Positions 38,162 through 46,977 are shown, counted from the stretch's first letter. The stretch is 64,000 nucleotides of DNA from Polaromonas sp. (GCA_013298945.1 JAAFJR010000003.1:372001-436000); one strand, 5' to 3'. Notes: generated by a model from the letters alone, not told the origin. Made by a program: numbers and translations.

Positions 38162-38209
38162 GGCTATATTCGGCATATTTATTGCCTAAAAAGCTATTAA
38201 TTTAGTAGC
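38162..38209 (-). repeat. 48-bp dispersed repeat between the CoA-transferase and methyltransferase genes
   Basis: On the minus strand: GCTACTAAATTAATAGC, TTTTT, AGGCAATAAATATGCC, GAATATAGCC. It lies between two convergent genes and begins 3 bp from the stop codon of the methyltransferase pseudogene. Confidence 0.88.
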
Positions 38210-38212
38210 ATC

Positions 38213-39145
38213 TTACGATTTTTTTCGTATCGATACATATCCAATGGACCCAGTTGGGCACTGGTATTGATGCAAACGCGCGATTTGCTCATTGGGAATA
38301 TCGTCAGCAAAGGCTTCTATGTCAGCTTGGTCGCGGTAGATCAAAAACCAATCCATAAATGCCTCAGACCAACCCGTATCTTTAGTGCCTTTTAAAAAAT
38401 TAGTCAAAATCAGGCGACCGCCAGGGCGTAAAGCAGCAAAAAGAACCGCGCTCAATCGTTTTGCGACCTTATCATCCAAATAGTCGTACAAACCTGCGCT
38501 GTATATCAAGTCAAAATCACTGACTTTAGTACGCCCTGCTATCAAATCACGGATAGAAGCTTGCAGGGGTTTAACTGGCATTCCTTGGGCGGTATATCTC
38601 TGTTCAACCTCACTCAAACTGACCGGGTCTTGATCTAACGCTACAAGCTCGTCAATCAATCCACGCTGTAATGCAATAGACAGTTCAGCCTCGCGCATGT
38701 GACCGCTAGCTACTGCCAAAACCTGCGCTTTGGGGGGTTGCCGTGCGATATCATCAATTTAATGAGCTAAATGCTGCTTTCTCCACGAGACCGCCTGCGC
38801 AGGCGGACTTGTAACGGTGTTGCTGTAAATGACTGAACTAAATGAATCCACAGCCGGTTTTGGCGGCAATCTGAAATCTTGGTAAATCCAATCGAGTAGC
38901 AAAGCATCGCCCGGATAACTACGCGGTTTCGTGAAGCTGTGCTTTGTGAAAGGGCAAAGCTGCGACAGCTTAAAAAGCTCAGTTTCACGCAACAGCTTGA
39001 TAACGGCTGCCCAATCATCCCCAGCGTCAGTGCGCATTTTGGTCAGCGCGGCACGTGCAATATCGACAGCTTCTGAGGTGTGGTTGTCTTTAAAAGCTTG
39101 CATCGAAGGAGCAAGACGCTCTTCAATATTTATGTGCGTAGTCAC
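38213..39145 (-). pseudogene. SAM-dependent methyltransferase gene split by one in-frame TAA
   Basis: Two open parts, 39145-38759 and the frame that continues to 38213, are in the same reading frame and are separated only by one TAA at 38761-38759. The first part holds FTKPRSYPGDALLLDWIY and the second KAQVLAVASGHMREAELS (SAM-binding motif I) and VSDFDLIYSAGLYDYLDDKVA. Together they give about 310 residues, as expected for class I methyltransferases of the kind annotated near 3-hydroxypalmitate methyl ester synthesis. A single base change would restore the gene. A TTG at 38719 could start a C-terminal fragment, but it would lie inside motif I. Recent inactivation, a sequencing error or stop-codon readthrough are the options. 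Confidence 0.8.
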
Positions 39146-39224
39146 CTGAAAAGTCTCCGTTTTAATTATGAATGTACGAATAAGTGTGTGTATGAATTAG
39201 TGTACTTTAGCGGTAATTGGCATT

Positions 39225-39536
39225 GTGTCAATACCTATCAAATCAACATCCGATGTAAGTGCGCTCAGCCCAAAACGAGCTTTCGGCTTACGTATCAAGC
39301 AGTTACGTGATGCAGCAGGTTTGTCGCAAGAAGATTTGGCTGACGCTGCAGGGCTGTTTCGTACATATATGAGCCGCATAGAAACGGGCATGGCAAACCC
39401 GACCTTGACGGTGATTTGCACCCTTTCAGCGGCGCTAAATATCAGCCCTAGCGAGTTATTACTCCCGCCAGAGGACAGAGTGCCGCCGCGCACCAAGTCA
39501 AAAGCAGCGGTTTCAAGAGGGCGAATTCCTAAGTAA
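39225..39536 (+). CDS. Solitary XRE-family helix-turn-helix regulator
   Basis: A 103-residue protein with one Cro/CI-type helix-turn-helix (GLRIKQLRDAAGLSQEDLADAAGLFRTYMSRIETG) followed by a short basic tail. It begins at GTG (39225), as no ATG occurs before the conserved domain. It is divergent from the methyltransferase pseudogene and upstream of the toxin-antitoxin pair, so it may regulate the methyltransferase gene; the target is unknown. Confidence 0.78.
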   Translation: MSIPIKSTSDVSALSPKRAFGLRIKQLRDAAGLSQEDLADAAGLFRTYMSRIETGMANPTLTVICTLSAALNISPSELLLPPEDRVPPRTKSKAAVSRGRIPK

Positions 39537-39664
39537 CATTTAGACATACTGGCGAATATGCCAAGTATTTTGAATGTGCGCATCCCATAAATAGGGGATA
39601 TGGGTGATTAAGGTTGCGGTAGAGCTTAGAGCATCTATTTTTAGCTTTTTACATGCTATTTCTC

Positions 39665-39712
39665 CTGTAGCCGGGTTATTTATTGCATAAACAGCTATCA
39701 AATTTGTAGTAG
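39665..39712 (-). repeat. 48-bp dispersed repeat before the toxin-antitoxin operon
   Basis: Minus strand: CTACTACAAATTTGATAGC, TGTTT, ATGCAATAAATAACCC, GGCTACAGG. It ends 20 bp before the -35 box of the toxin promoter. The sense register is open here (TAT in place of TAG). Confidence 0.8.
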
Positions 39713-39731
39713 TTCTGAGATCTCTTTGTAT

Positions 39732-39760
39732 TTGACAACGCAATTAAATGGTTCTACAAT
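39732..39760 (+). promoter_or_regulatory. Strong sigma70 promoter of the toxin-antitoxin operon
   Basis: TTGACA (39732-39737) and TACAAT (39755-39760) with a 17-bp spacer. The toxin ATG begins at 39767, 7 bp after the -10 box, where transcription itself should start. This predicts a leaderless toxin mRNA. Confidence 0.8.
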
Positions 39761-39766
39761 TAATTC

Positions 39767-40078
39767 ATGCAAACCATCATTGAAACCCCAGAATTCCTTG
39801 TATGGGCTAAAGCGGTTTGGACGGATGAGGAGCGTGATGACTTCATTGATTGGATGACAGATAACCCACAAGCTGGTGATGTGATACCGCATACCACCGG
39901 CTTGCGTAAAGTGCGTTGGACGCGAGCGGGCATGGGCAAGCGCGGTGGTGCGCGGGTGATTTACTTTATTCAGCAACCTCACGGCGAGATTTTGCTATTG
40001 CTGGAGTATGCCAAAGCCAAGTTTGACAATATTCGCCCTGAAATTTTGAAGAAACTGAAGGAGAAATACGATGTATGA
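39767..40078 (+). CDS. RelE/ParE-superfamily toxin
   Basis: The 103-residue protein resembles RelE/HigB-type mRNA interferases: TPEFLVWAKAVWTDEERDDFIDWM at the N-terminus, then IPHTTGLRKVRWTRAGMGKRGGARVIYFI, which is the hallmark core, and a basic C-terminal helix (ILKKLKEKYDV). It would cleave mRNA on the ribosome when free. No Shine-Dalgarno site lies before the ATG because the promoter -10 box is only 6 bp away. It overlaps the antitoxin gene by 8 bp. Confidence 0.85.
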   Translation: MQTIIETPEFLVWAKAVWTDEERDDFIDWMTDNPQAGDVIPHTTGLRKVRWTRAGMGKRGGARVIYFIQQPHGEILLLLEYAKAKFDNIRPEILKKLKEKYDV

Positions 40079-40370
40079 CGACAAATTAAAACCACACACA
40101 GACCCTGAAATGCGTAAATTTGAGGAGGCTTTGATGCGCTCCGTCACGCAAGCGATGAGTGGTGAACACGCCCGTGTGACCACCCCAGAGCAAATCGTAG
40201 CGCGGCGTAAAGGCCGCCCTGTGGGCACGGTCAAGGCCGATAGTAAGGTGCAAACGGCAATTCGTTTCGATCAAGACGTCTTAGCCGCCCTCAAAGCCAC
40301 AGGCGCAGGCTGGCAAACGCGGGTTAACGACACCATGCGCGACTGGCTGCGTTCGCGTTCTGCGGTTTGA
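40071..40370 (+). CDS. BrnA-like (DUF4415) antitoxin
   Basis: A 99-residue protein ending in the BrnA/DUF4415 ribbon-helix-helix region: KGRPVGTVKADSKVQTAIRFDQDVLAALKATGAGWQTRVNDTMRDWLRS. BrnA proteins bind DNA and neutralise a toxin. Here the partner is a RelE-like rather than a BrnT-like protein. The start overlaps the toxin gene end, and GGAG occurs shortly upstream. Toxin-first order is like that of brnTA and higBA modules. Confidence 0.85.
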   Translation: MYDDKLKPHTDPEMRKFEEALMRSVTQAMSGEHARVTTPEQIVARRKGRPVGTVKADSKVQTAIRFDQDVLAALKATGAGWQTRVNDTMRDWLRSRSAV

Positions 40371-40382
40371 TTGAATAAAATC

Positions 40383-40430
40383 GGCTGTAGCCGGTGTATT
40401 TATTGCCTAAAAAGCTATAAATTAAATAGC
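40383..40430 (-). repeat. 48-bp dispersed repeat between the antitoxin gene and tyrS
   Basis: Minus strand: GCTATTTAATTTATAGC, TTTTT, AGGCAATAAATACACC, GGCTACAGCC. It lies between convergent genes and starts 13 bp after the antitoxin stop. Confidence 0.92.
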
Positions 40431-40454
40431 AAAATAGGGTGTATTGAAACATAA

Positions 40455-41720
40455 TTAACCCAGCGTTACCTTCGCAAACTTACGCTTCCCCACCTGTAGC
40501 ACGTAAACGCCAGCGCCCAGCTTTAGGCCTTTGTCGCTCACCACGTTAGAGTCCACCCGCACACCGCCACCGTCTATGAGTCGGTTGCCATCGCCGCTGG
40601 AGGTTGCTAAGTTCGCCATTTTGAGCAGTGCGCCTATGCCGACCGCAGCGCCACCATCACCTAAGGGCAGGCTGATTTCGGTGATCTCATCGGGCACGCC
40701 GCCGCGCGAACGGTTGATGAAGTCTTGCTCCGCCGCATCAGCCGCTGCTGCGGAGTGAAAACGGGCGGTGATTTCTTTGGCCAAGGCGACTTTGGCATCT
40801 TTGGGGTTACGGCCAGCGGCTACTTCGGCTTTGAGGGTTTCGATAGCGGCTTCGGACTTGAAGCTCAAGAGCGTGTACCAGCGCCACATCAGCACGTCAG
40901 AAATGCTCAGCACCTTGGCAAACATGGTGTTGGCGTCTTCTGAAATGCCGATGTAGTTGTTTTTGCTTTTCGACATTTTTTCAACGCCGTCCAAGCCTTC
41001 CAGCAAAGGCATGGTCAAAATACACTGCGGTTCTTGGCCGTATTCCTGTTGTAAATGGCGACCGACCAATAGGTTGAACTTTTGGTCTGTGCCGCCCAGT
41101 TCTAGGTCAGATTTCAGCGCTACAGAATCGTAGCCCTGCATCAGCGGGTACAAAAACTCGTGCACGCTGATGGATTGGCCAGCTTTGAAGCGGTCGTTGA
41201 AGTCGTTGCGCTCCATCATGCGTGCCACGGTGTATTTGGCGGACAGCTCAATCATGCCGCGTGCGCCTAGTGGGTCGCTCCATTCGCTGTTGTAGCGAAT
41301 TTCGGTTTTGGCGGGGTCTAAAACGAGAGAGGCTTGCTTGTAATAGGTCTCCGCATTCACCTTGATTTGCTCTTTGGTCAGCGGCGGGCGTGTGCTGTTG
41401 CGGCCGGATGGGTCGCCAATCAAGCTCGTGAAATCGCCGATCAAAAAGATAACCGTGTGGCCCAAATCTTGCAATTGGCGCATTTTGTTCAAAACGACGG
41501 TGTGACCGATGTGGATGTCAGGTGCTGTCGGGTCTAAACCTAGTTTGATGCGAAGCGGGGTCTTAGTGGCCTCAGATTTGACTAATTTTTTGATCCAATC
41601 GGCTTGCGGCAACAGCTCGTCACAGCCCCGCAAGCTAATACGCAAGGCTTCTTTGACCGAATCAGAGACCGTGTCAGGTAACCCATTTGTATCGGTTTGT
41701 GAGCTATGTGATTGATTCAT
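40455..41720 (-). CDS. tyrS: Tyrosyl-tRNA synthetase
   Basis: A 421-residue class I synthetase that charges tRNA-Tyr. It has the HIGH-type motif PTAPDIHIGHTVVL, the KMSKS loop (GVEKMSKSKNNYIG) and a C-terminal S4 RNA-binding domain (GGGVRVDSNVVSDKGLKL). The sequence is of the TyrRZ-like long-spacing type. I start at the ATG at 41720 (MNQSHSS); the TTG at 41735 would only add five residues. It is divergent from the M23 peptidase gene, a standard arrangement in Burkholderiales. Confidence 0.96.
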   Translation of the reverse strand: MNQSHSSQTDTNGLPDTVSDSVKEALRISLRGCDELLPQADWIKKLVKSEATKTPLRIKLGLDPTAPDIHIGHTVVLNKMRQLQDLGHTVIFLIGDFTSLIGDPSGRNSTRPPLTKEQIKVNAETYYKQASLVLDPAKTEIRYNSEWSDPLGARGMIELSAKYTVARMMERNDFNDRFKAGQSISVHEFLYPLMQGYDSVALKSDLELGGTDQKFNLLVGRHLQQEYGQEPQCILTMPLLEGLDGVEKMSKSKNNYIGISEDANTMFAKVLSISDVLMWRWYTLLSFKSEAAIETLKAEVAAGRNPKDAKVALAKEITARFHSAAAADAAEQDFINRSRGGVPDEITEISLPLGDGGAAVGIGALLKMANLATSSGDGNRLIDGGGVRVDSNVVSDKGLKLGAGVYVLQVGKRKFAKVTLG

Positions 41721-41841
41721 ATAATAATTTTGCAAAAATGGGTGATGCCGCTATACTGTAGGATGTTGCCTACTGGCACCCCATTTTATATTCACACACC
41801 ACGCACGGGCTGCGTTGGTAGATTTTTAGGCGTTATCCGAT

Positions 41842-43221
41842 TTGACACATTTTCAAACCACAGCACAAACTGCGCTGCGAGCAGCTTTAAACCAAGCTGT
41901 GCAAAGCATGCACCGCTATCCAAAGCGCCTAGCTGCAGCCGTTGCCGCTGCGTTGTTGTCTATGGGCGGTGGCGCGTTTGCATTGGCTACTATTGATTCC
42001 AACAGCAACGATGTTGTGGTGCGAGAGATTCTTGAAGATTTGGCTTTGCCTCAAACGACGCAAGGCAAACAAACATTGGTAGCGATGCCGGTCGTGCCAT
42101 TGACCCTGTTTCGTACAACCACGACGCGCTCTAACGATACTGCTGAGACGCTTTTAAAGCGTTTGGGATTGTTTGATAGCGCTGCTGCCGCTTATTTGCG
42201 TAGCAACAAAGATTTGCACCAATCACTGCTGGGTCGCACGGGTCGCTTGGTGTCAGTCGAAGCCAATGGTAGCCGTGGTCTGCAGAAGTTAACGGCTCGG
42301 TGGGTGAATAAAGACGCTGATAACACGTTTCAGCGTTTGACCATTGAGCGTACAGAAGCGGGTTTTGTCACGCGCGTAGAAACAGCGCCTTTGATTGCTG
42401 TGCAAGCCTTGGGTAGTGCAACCATCAGTTCATCGCTTTTCGCGGCGACGGACGAGGCAAACATTCCAGATGCCGTAGCTGTGCAATTGGCCGAGATTTT
42501 CTCGGGTCAAATCGACTTTAGCCGCTCTTTGCGCAAAGGTGATCGCCTGTCTGTCGTTTACGAAGATTTGCAAGCTGATGGCGAAAGCATGCGCAGCGGT
42601 AAGGTGCTGAGCACGGAATTTGTCAGCAATGGAAAATCAAATCAAGCCGTTTTATTCCAAGACGCGGCTAGCAGCAAGGGTCAGTATTACACCTTTGACG
42701 GCCAAAGCCTACGAAAGGCATTTTTGGCGTCACCGCTTGAATTTACCCGCATGTCCAGCGGCTATGGTATTCGCGTGCATCCGATTACCAAAGACAAAAA
42801 AGCACACAAAGGCATCGATTACGCTGCGCCAACAGGCACGCCTGTTCGCACCGTTGGTGATGGCGTGGTTGAGTTTGCAGGCACACAGCGTGGCTATGGC
42901 AATGTGATTGAAATCAAGCACCGTGCAGACATGACAACGGTTTTTGCGCACTTGAGCCGCATTGATGTAAAAAAAGGTCAAAAAGTCGAGCAGGGAGACA
43001 AAATTGGTGCTGTAGGTTCTACGGGTTTTAGCACCGGACCCCATTTGCATTTTGAATTCCGCGTCGATGGCGAGCACAGAGACCCGCTCACGTTGGTTGC
43101 CGAAGGCGGTGGCGCGCAGCCCTTGTCGGCATCTTCTAAGCTGATGTTTGACAAGACTTCTGCCTTGATGCGCAGCCAGTTGACGCAAGCAGCGTCTGTG
43201 AGGCTTGCTAGAGCTGAATAA
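41842..43221 (+). CDS. M23 family peptidoglycan endopeptidase
   Basis: A 459-residue protein with an N-terminal membrane or signal helix (LAAAVAAALLSMGGGAFALA), a central beta-rich region, and a C-terminal LytM/M23 zinc peptidase domain: HKGIDYAAPTGTPV and STGPHLHFEFRVDG supply the His and Asp ligands. It cleaves or helps to cleave murein cross-links during growth or division. The start is taken as TTG (41842, MTHFQ); an ATG at 41908 would also keep the signal helix. It precedes anmK by 15 bp. Confidence 0.9.
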   Translation: MTHFQTTAQTALRAALNQAVQSMHRYPKRLAAAVAAALLSMGGGAFALATIDSNSNDVVVREILEDLALPQTTQGKQTLVAMPVVPLTLFRTTTTRSNDTAETLLKRLGLFDSAAAAYLRSNKDLHQSLLGRTGRLVSVEANGSRGLQKLTARWVNKDADNTFQRLTIERTEAGFVTRVETAPLIAVQALGSATISSSLFAATDEANIPDAVAVQLAEIFSGQIDFSRSLRKGDRLSVVYEDLQADGESMRSGKVLSTEFVSNGKSNQAVLFQDAASSKGQYYTFDGQSLRKAFLASPLEFTRMSSGYGIRVHPITKDKKAHKGIDYAAPTGTPVRTVGDGVVEFAGTQRGYGNVIEIKHRADMTTVFAHLSRIDVKKGQKVEQGDKIGAVGSTGFSTGPHLHFEFRVDGEHRDPLTLVAEGGGAQPLSASSKLMFDKTSALMRSQLTQAASVRLARAE

Positions 43222-43236
43222 GCTGAACAAGTCGCC

Positions 43237-44355
43237 ATGACTGAGCGCTTCATCGGCCTGATGTCAGGCACGTCTTTAGATGGTGTTGACGGCGTCATTT
43301 ATGATTTTTCAGGCCAAGCAGCCCAAACAGCCCAAATAACCGCATTTTCAAGCGCACCTTTCCCCGCAGAACTGCGCTTAGAGCTTCTAGCGCTCAATTC
43401 GGCGGGTGACAACGAGCTGCATCGTGCCGCTCTAGCCGCCAACGCTTTGACGCGTGTTTATGCGCAGGTTGTGAGCCAATTACTAGCTCAAACAAACCTC
43501 TACCCCACTGATATCCGCGCTATAGGTGTACACGGGCAAACCGTTCGTCATCGCCCGGGCGAGTTTGATGGCACGGGTTACACCCTGCAGTTGAACAATC
43601 CGTCTTTACTGGCAGAGCTAACCCAAATCAATGTGGTGGCAGACTTCAGAAGCCGAGATGTAGCTGCCGGTGGTCAGGGTGCACCCTTGGTGCCCGCGTT
43701 TCACCAAGGCGTGTTTGGGCATCAAGTTAAATCTGCCGCCGTGTTGAATATTGGGGGGATTTCAAATCTCAGCGTTTTAGGTAAAGATGAACCTCTGTTA
43801 GGGTTTGACTGTGGCCCAGGTAACGCTTTGATGGACTATTGGTGTCACTTGCATTTGGGTCAGTTTTTTGACGCAGATGGAGCTTGGGCGGCTTCTGGTC
43901 AGGTCAATACGGCATTGCTAACGCAACTGATGTCCGAACCATTTATCGACAAAGCACCACCCAAAAGCACGGGGCGTGATTTGTTCAACCCTGCTTGGTT
44001 GACGCAACGTTTGCTAGGATGTGAAAAAGTGACACCCGTAGATGTTCAAGCGACGTTGACAGAATTCACGGCTTTGGCTTGCGCTGAAAACGCCAAGCGC
44101 TTTGCAGGCGACTTCAAAAAATTGATAGTTTGCGGCGGTGGTGCGCTGAATGGCCATCTCATGCGGCGATTACAAGCTGCTTTACCAAACAGGATGGTCG
44201 TCAGCTCAGAAGCGTTTGGTTTGCCACCTTTGCAGGTCGAAGCAGCGGCGTTTGCTTGGTTAGCAAGAAAAGCCATGTTGCGCGAAACAGCGAGTTTTAA
44301 AAGCGTAACGGGAGCGCAAGGCTCCCGTATTTTAGGTGCGATTTACCCAGCCTAG
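43237..44355 (+). CDS. anmK: Anhydro-N-acetylmuramic acid kinase
   Basis: AnmK phosphorylates and opens 1,6-anhydroMurNAc released during murein turnover, giving MurNAc-6-phosphate for recycling. The 372-residue protein has the ATPase-fold start GLMSGTSLDGVDGVI, the HGQTVRHRP segment, NIGGISNLSVLG and FDCGPGNALMDYW. It is downstream of the M23 peptidase gene, which fits joint use in wall turnover. An 8-bp perfect hairpin (ACGGGAGC/GCTCCCGT at 44308-44328) is embedded in its last codons and might act in termination. Confidence 0.95.
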   Translation: MTERFIGLMSGTSLDGVDGVIYDFSGQAAQTAQITAFSSAPFPAELRLELLALNSAGDNELHRAALAANALTRVYAQVVSQLLAQTNLYPTDIRAIGVHGQTVRHRPGEFDGTGYTLQLNNPSLLAELTQINVVADFRSRDVAAGGQGAPLVPAFHQGVFGHQVKSAAVLNIGGISNLSVLGKDEPLLGFDCGPGNALMDYWCHLHLGQFFDADGAWAASGQVNTALLTQLMSEPFIDKAPPKSTGRDLFNPAWLTQRLLGCEKVTPVDVQATLTEFTALACAENAKRFAGDFKKLIVCGGGALNGHLMRRLQAALPNRMVVSSEAFGLPPLQVEAAAFAWLARKAMLRETASFKSVTGAQGSRILGAIYPA

Positions 44356-44377
44356 CTGGATAAAAGCAATGTGGTAT

Positions 44378-44743
44378 TTAGGCACTGAAGCTTGAACCAC
44401 AACCGCAAGTCGTTGTCGCATTTGGGTTTTTGATAACGAATTGCGCACCTTGCAAATCTTCTTTGTAATCGATTTCAGCGCCAACCAAGTATTGGTAGCT
44501 CATCGCATCAATCAACAGCGACACACCATTTTTTGACATGGTGGTGTCATCTTCGTTGGTGATTTCATCAAACGTGAAACCATATTGAAAGCCAGAGCAG
44601 CCACCACCCTGTACAAACACGCGCAATTTCAAATCAGGATTGCCTTCTTCAGCAATCAAATCAGCCACTTTAGCGGCGGCATTGTCTGTGAACACAATGG
44701 GTTCAGGCATTTGGGTTTGAATATTTTCTGCAACGGCACTCAT
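44378..44743 (-). CDS. erpA: Iron-sulfur insertion protein ErpA
   Basis: A 121-residue A-type Fe-S carrier with its three conserved cysteines in [13 protein letters not shown] and TTCGCGSSF. It delivers Fe-S clusters to essential apoproteins. The start is the ATG at 44743, preceded by TTGGAGAGCGCC; the TTG upstream belongs to the ribosome-binding region. It is convergent with anmK. Confidence 0.95.
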   Translation of the reverse strand: MSAVAENIQTQMPEPIVFTDNAAAKVADLIAEEGNPDLKLRVFVQGGGCSGFQYGFTFDEITNEDDTTMSKNGVSLLIDAMSYQYLVGAEIDYKEDLQGAQFVIKNPNATTTCGCGSSFSA

Positions 44744-44875
44744 GGCGCTCTCCAAAAAGGAATATCAAAAATAGAACTTCAAAAAAACTTGAAGTTGAGA
44801 CTAATAGTAAACTAATTTTATCGGGAATAGATGTTTCCTGCAAAACGAGGCGACAAACCACGTTGACCGAAAGGT

Positions 44876-45280
44876 CTATTTGTTATTTGCGGCCAATTTG
44901 AGCGTGGTTTTCACGTCAGCATCGAAACCTTGTAAAGACGGTTGCAATAAACCAGTGATGACGGCGCCTTGGTGCATTTCAAGCGCTTTGTAGAACACAT
45001 CACCAACAATTTGTGCCTTAGGCTGCAATTCCAGCATCTGCGTGGCATGCACAGGACCATTCACGCGGCCGTTGATGATGACATGGTCAGCAAAAATTTG
45101 CCCAGTCACGGTGGCCGTCTCAGAAATCACCAAAATACTCGGTTGGTCTGAGTTTGAGCGGATATCTCCCGTGATTTCTCCATCCACGCGCAAGCCATCG
45201 GTGAATTTCAGGTTACCCTCAATGTGGCTGCCTACGGCAATCAAGCTTTTGATCGGTGGTTGTTTCTTTTTTGCAAACAT
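44876..45280 (-). CDS. Bactofilin family protein
   Basis: A 134-residue bactofilin (DUF583): a short basic N-terminus, then a right-handed beta-helix core seen as regular hydrophobic repeats (LIAVGSHIEGNLKFTDGLRVDGEITGDI, then TGQIFADHVIINGRVNGPVHA). Bactofilins polymerise without nucleotide at the membrane and guide wall synthesis or cell shape. It sits among cell-wall and Fe-S genes conserved in this order in related bacteria. Confidence 0.9.
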   Translation of the reverse strand: MFAKKKQPPIKSLIAVGSHIEGNLKFTDGLRVDGEITGDIRSNSDQPSILVISETATVTGQIFADHVIINGRVNGPVHATQMLELQPKAQIVGDVFYKALEMHQGAVITGLLQPSLQGFDADVKTTLKLAANNK

Positions 45281-45339
45281 AAATACTCCATTTTTGTCGT
45301 TGTGAGCGTCATGCCATGCAGCTAACGCGATTCTATATA

Positions 45340-46047
45340 TTACAACTTTATGGCCAACATGGCTTTAGAAGTGTTGCCATCTAGCACCTTGGCTGAAATG
45401 GCTTTCACGATGACCTGTGGTGGTAAATCAACCAAACCTTCTGCGCGTTTGTATTGCGTCAACTGCAATTGCACGGGTCCACTGGGCAAAGTCATGCTCC
45501 ATGGCTTACCGTTTTGTAAGCCAGAAAAAGTTAATTCGAGCTTGCCTTTGAATTCTGGTGCATTTTTCACAGGTTGAATTACCAAAGCTTGCCACCTGAG
45601 TTGATCAACTGCCACCAATTCTGCTTGCAAACTACGTATAGCTAGGCTTTCTGCATTGCCTGTGCTTGTGAGCTTTTCAAAAAATCCCAAGTCGTCGCGC
45701 AATGCGCGGTTGTCGATTTCTAATTGTTTGAGCTGCGCGTTAAGTTTGTCTTTTTCGGCTTTTTCAGTAACAAGCGTCAAACCTGAAGTGTTAACAATAG
45801 AGAGATTTTTGTCATTTTCTTGGCGCAGTTGAGCTACTTCAGCGCGCAATTTGAGCAATTCTTCTTTGGCGTCTTTGTCCAAACCAGCGATGCTTTTGCC
45901 AAACTCAAAAGCCCACAGGCCGATGGCAGCAGAAAATCCCAGCATCAAAGCTAATGCAACCCAGCGCAGCGGCCACGGCAGAGCGCCGCGCACAGTCATA
46001 CTTGGTGCACTGATGGTTAAACGGCGGCGTAGCAAACGAAAACGCAT
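45340..46047 (-). CDS. Membrane-anchored coiled-coil protein (DUF6776-like)
   Basis: A 235-residue protein of unknown function: a basic N-terminus, one membrane helix (WVALALMLGFSAAIGLWAF), a coiled coil from about residue 60 to 140 rich in Leu/Lys/Glu (ELLKLRAEVAQLRQEN), and a C-terminal beta domain. It is always found near bactofilin in Burkholderiales as far as I recall, so a role in the cell envelope is plausible. It lies between the bactofilin gene and rpsI on the same strand. Confidence 0.75.
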   Translation of the reverse strand: MRFRLLRRRLTISAPSMTVRGALPWPLRWVALALMLGFSAAIGLWAFEFGKSIAGLDKDAKEELLKLRAEVAQLRQENDKNLSIVNTSGLTLVTEKAEKDKLNAQLKQLEIDNRALRDDLGFFEKLTSTGNAESLAIRSLQAELVAVDQLRWQALVIQPVKNAPEFKGKLELTFSGLQNGKPWSMTLPSGPVQLQLTQYKRAEGLVDLPPQVIVKAISAKVLDGNTSKAMLAIKL

Positions 46048-46087
46048 GGCAGATTATCGAAGAATATTTAGTGAAAGGACACAAATA

Positions 46088-46123
46088 ACAAAGCCGCAGC
46101 AAGCTTGACTTGTGCGGCTTTGT
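46088..46123 (-). terminator. Terminator of the rplM-rpsI operon
   Basis: An 11-bp stem, ACAAAGCCGCA (46088-46098) with TGCGGCTTTGT (46113-46123), lies 19 bp after the rpsI stop codon. On the minus strand it is followed by TATTTGTG, a short T-rich tail. Confidence 0.75.
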
Positions 46124-46141
46124 AACGAGTGCAGAAACGTT

Positions 46142-46534
46142 TTAACGCTTGCTGAACTGCTTGCGACGGCGCGCTGAACGCAAACCGACTTTCTTACGCT
46201 CAACTTCACGTGAGTCACGTGTCACGAAGCCAGCGTGTGATAACTGTGGCTTCAATGTCAAGTCATAGTCCATCAACGCACGGGTGATACCGTGGCGTGA
46301 CGCACCAGCTTGACCAGATTCACCGCCGCCTGCAACATTGATCATGATGTCAAATGTTTCTGCATGATTCGTCAACATCAACGGTTGCTTGACGATCATG
46401 ATAGAAGTTGCACGGCCGAAGTATTCAGCAATGTCTTTACCATTGACCTTGATTTGGCCAGAGCCTTTTTTCAGGAAAACACGGGCGACGCTTGATTTGC
46501 GGCGGCCAGTTCCATTGTTCCAATCACCGATCAT
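46142..46534 (-). CDS. rpsI: 30S ribosomal protein S9
   Basis: The 130-residue S9 has the family start [17 protein letters not shown] and the basic end [20 protein letters not shown], whose terminal Lys-Arg contacts P-site tRNA. It overlaps rplM by 4 bp and is followed by a strong hairpin terminator. Confidence 0.97.
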   Translation of the reverse strand: MIGDWNNGTGRRKSSVARVFLKKGSGQIKVNGKDIAEYFGRATSIMIVKQPLMLTNHAETFDIMINVAGGGESGQAGASRHGITRALMDYDLTLKPQLSHAGFVTRDSREVERKKVGLRSARRRKQFSKR

Positions 46535-46977
46535 TTTGCGACTCCTGCGATGTCCAACACTTTAGGTTGCTGTGCCGTGTGCGGGTGCTCAGCACCGCCG
46601 TACACTTTGAGCTTCTTGATCATGGCGTAGCCCAATGGGCCTTTTGGCAACATACCTTTGACAGCTTTTTCCAAAGCGCGGCCAGGGTGTTTTGCTTGCA
46701 TGTCTTTGAAATTGGTTTGGTAAATACCGCCTGGATAACCAGAATGGCGATAGTACATTTTGTCCAAAGTCTTGGCGCCGGTCACACGCAGGTGAGCAGC
46801 ATTGATGATGACCATGTAGTCACCAGTATCGACGTGAGGCGTATAAATGGCCTTGTGTTTGCCGCGTAAACGGAGAGCAACTTCGCTGGCTACTCGTCCG
46901 AGGACCTTGTCGGTCGCGTCAATCACAAACCACTCGTGTACAACCTCAGCGGGTTTTGCGCTGAAAGTAGATGTCAT
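46531..46977 (-). CDS. rplM: 50S ribosomal protein L13
   Basis: The 148-residue L13 has [19 protein letters not shown], the [11 protein letters not shown] segment and [16 protein letters not shown], all typical. It is a few residues longer than the E. coli protein at the N-terminus. It is first in the rplM-rpsI operon; the 208 bp upstream hold the divergent promoter region shared with a lipoprotein gene, and no clear leader structure could be assigned. Confidence 0.97.
   Translation of the reverse strand: MTSTFSAKPAEVVHEWFVIDATDKVLGRVASEVALRLRGKHKAIYTPHVDTGDYMVIINAAHLRVTGAKTLDKMYYRHSGYPGGIYQTNFKDMQAKHPGRALEKAVKGMLPKGPLGYAMIKKLKVYGGAEHPHTAQQPKVLDIAGVAK

Noticed and set aside
39540-39743. 67-codon minus-strand reading frame before the toxin operon
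   Set aside because: It starts at TTG, overlaps the toxin promoter and a repeat copy, and the product is not recognised. It is open mainly because this repeat copy has TAT in place of TAG.
44308-44328. Perfect 8-bp hairpin as a terminator for anmK
   Set aside because: It lies inside conserved coding sequence 27 bp before the stop and lacks a proper T run, so I did not list it as a terminator.
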